A stretch of DNA of 64,000 nt. Source: a virus. This document shows positions 63,548 through 64,000 of the stretch, piece by piece (within the stretch, counting starts at the first letter, position 1; each line of letters starts with the position of its first letter). The notes below the pieces were generated by a model, which did no database searches, was not told the origin of the DNA, and worked only from the letters and a program-made list of their open reading frames with translations. The translations under genes were made by a program, and so were the position numbers. The stretch lies in IMG/VR virus record IMGVR_UViG_3300024916_000029, positions 1 through 64,000 of that record. One strand, given 5' to 3'.

Positions 63548-64000
63548 ATGACCCCTACCATCATCAAGCCCACCATCGGCCGTGTCGTCTGGTTCCATCC
63601 CAGCGAACTGACCGGAGAAAACAACTTCGCCCGCCACGGCAATGACCAGCCCTACGCGGCAATCGTCGCCCACGTCCACAGCGACAGCATGGTGAACCTC
63701 ACCGTGTTCGACGCCAACGGCGTCCCCCATTCGCGCACCAGCGTTGGGCTGGTGCAGGACGGTGATCCCGTCCCGGGCCATGGCTATTACTGCGAGTGGA
63801 TGCCCTACCAGAAGGGCCAGGCCGTGAAAGCAGAGGCGACGCCACAGATGACCTTGGAGCCGACGCGCATCGACCCGCGCGAGCAGCTGGAATATGCCCT
63901 GGTGCATGGTGCTGCCGCCCGCCTTGCCGAAGCGCCCCATGAAGCCGCGGCCATTGCCACCGGCATCAAGAGCGTGCTCGACGCGCTGCACCCGCTGCCC
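63548..64000 (+). CDS. conserved phage hypothetical protein (partial, runs off the window)
   Basis: Open from ATG 63548 to the last base (151 codons, no stop). PTIIKPTIGRVVWFHPSELT, AAIVAHVHSDSMVNLTVFDA and YCEWMPYQKGQ are typical of a phage family often found at the right end of Burkholderiales prophages. Function unknown. Starts 6 bases after the Rz1-like stop. Confidence 0.8.
   Translation, partial: MTPTIIKPTIGRVVWFHPSELTGENNFARHGNDQPYAAIVAHVHSDSMVNLTVFDANGVPHSRTSVGLVQDGDPVPGHGYYCEWMPYQKGQAVKAEATPQMTLEPTRIDPREQLEYALVHGAAARLAEAPHEAAAIATGIKSVLDALHPLP

Overview
The window is almost entirely one temperate phage genome integrated in, or derived from, a GC-rich betaproteobacterium, most likely a member of the Comamonadaceae (Acidovorax/Comamonas-like). 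The reasons are the high GC content and codon use, the RusA/NinB/YqaJ/RecT complement typical of Burkholderiales prophages, and copies of a dispersed AGCGCT-CAGCTAT repeat that I associate with that family. No clear chromosomal housekeeping gene is visible. The integrase sits at the left edge. The right edge cuts the last gene, so neither attachment site can be confirmed.

Layout. (1) 1-15.3 kb, leftward: integrase, a small excisionase-like protein, accessory genes (methyltransferase, DUF5131, ASCH, many small unknowns), an unusual RdgC fused to an FtsK-gamma-type winged helix, a KTSC protein, YqaJ-family exonuclease, RecT annealase, and small membrane or zinc-ribbon proteins. This left operon is read from a strong promoter (pL) at 15,256-15,297 with two operators and is punctuated by several intrinsic terminators. 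(2) 15.3-18.1 kb, immunity region: P63C protein with its own repeat-bearing promoter, secreted thermonuclease, S24-type repressor, and divergent Cro-like gene. The pL operators recur between repressor and cro. (3) 18.1-26.9 kb, rightward early operon: DUF1376 replication initiator carrying an iteron array inside its gene (probable origin), DUF6475, HNH-like proteins, RusA, NinB, a second nuclease-like protein, Rha/KilAC antirepressor, a divergent ribbon-helix-helix regulator with its own operators, and RadC/JAB. (4) 26.9-48 kb, virion genes: terminase small (histone H1-like tail) and large, portal, scaffold, N4-gp56-type major capsid protein, adaptor, tail and fibre proteins including an Asp-box beta-propeller. 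(5) 48-61.7 kb: predicted internal virion protein, three small lysogenic-conversion (moron) genes, and a 3,238-residue polyvalent protein with three HExxH motifs, a MuF-C-like segment and an LPD38-like C-terminus. (6) 61.7-64 kb, lysis: holin, SAR-type GH108 endolysin, spanin pair, and a partial conserved gene.

The most unusual signal is a 14-bp imperfect inverted repeat (consensus GCCC-sGTATA-GGGC) found seven times, always on the + strand and always in the gaps that begin late-gene blocks. In three cases it lies exactly 37 nt, and once 35 nt, before the start codon, and once directly after an intrinsic terminator. It looks like a dedicated late promoter or regulator site. Together with the gp56-type capsid, the large portal and the giant polyvalent protein, this suggests a short-tailed temperate phage of the Stx-phage (Traversvirus)-like architecture. 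Two small genes carry single-base frameshifts, and three regulator genes appear to be leaderless.
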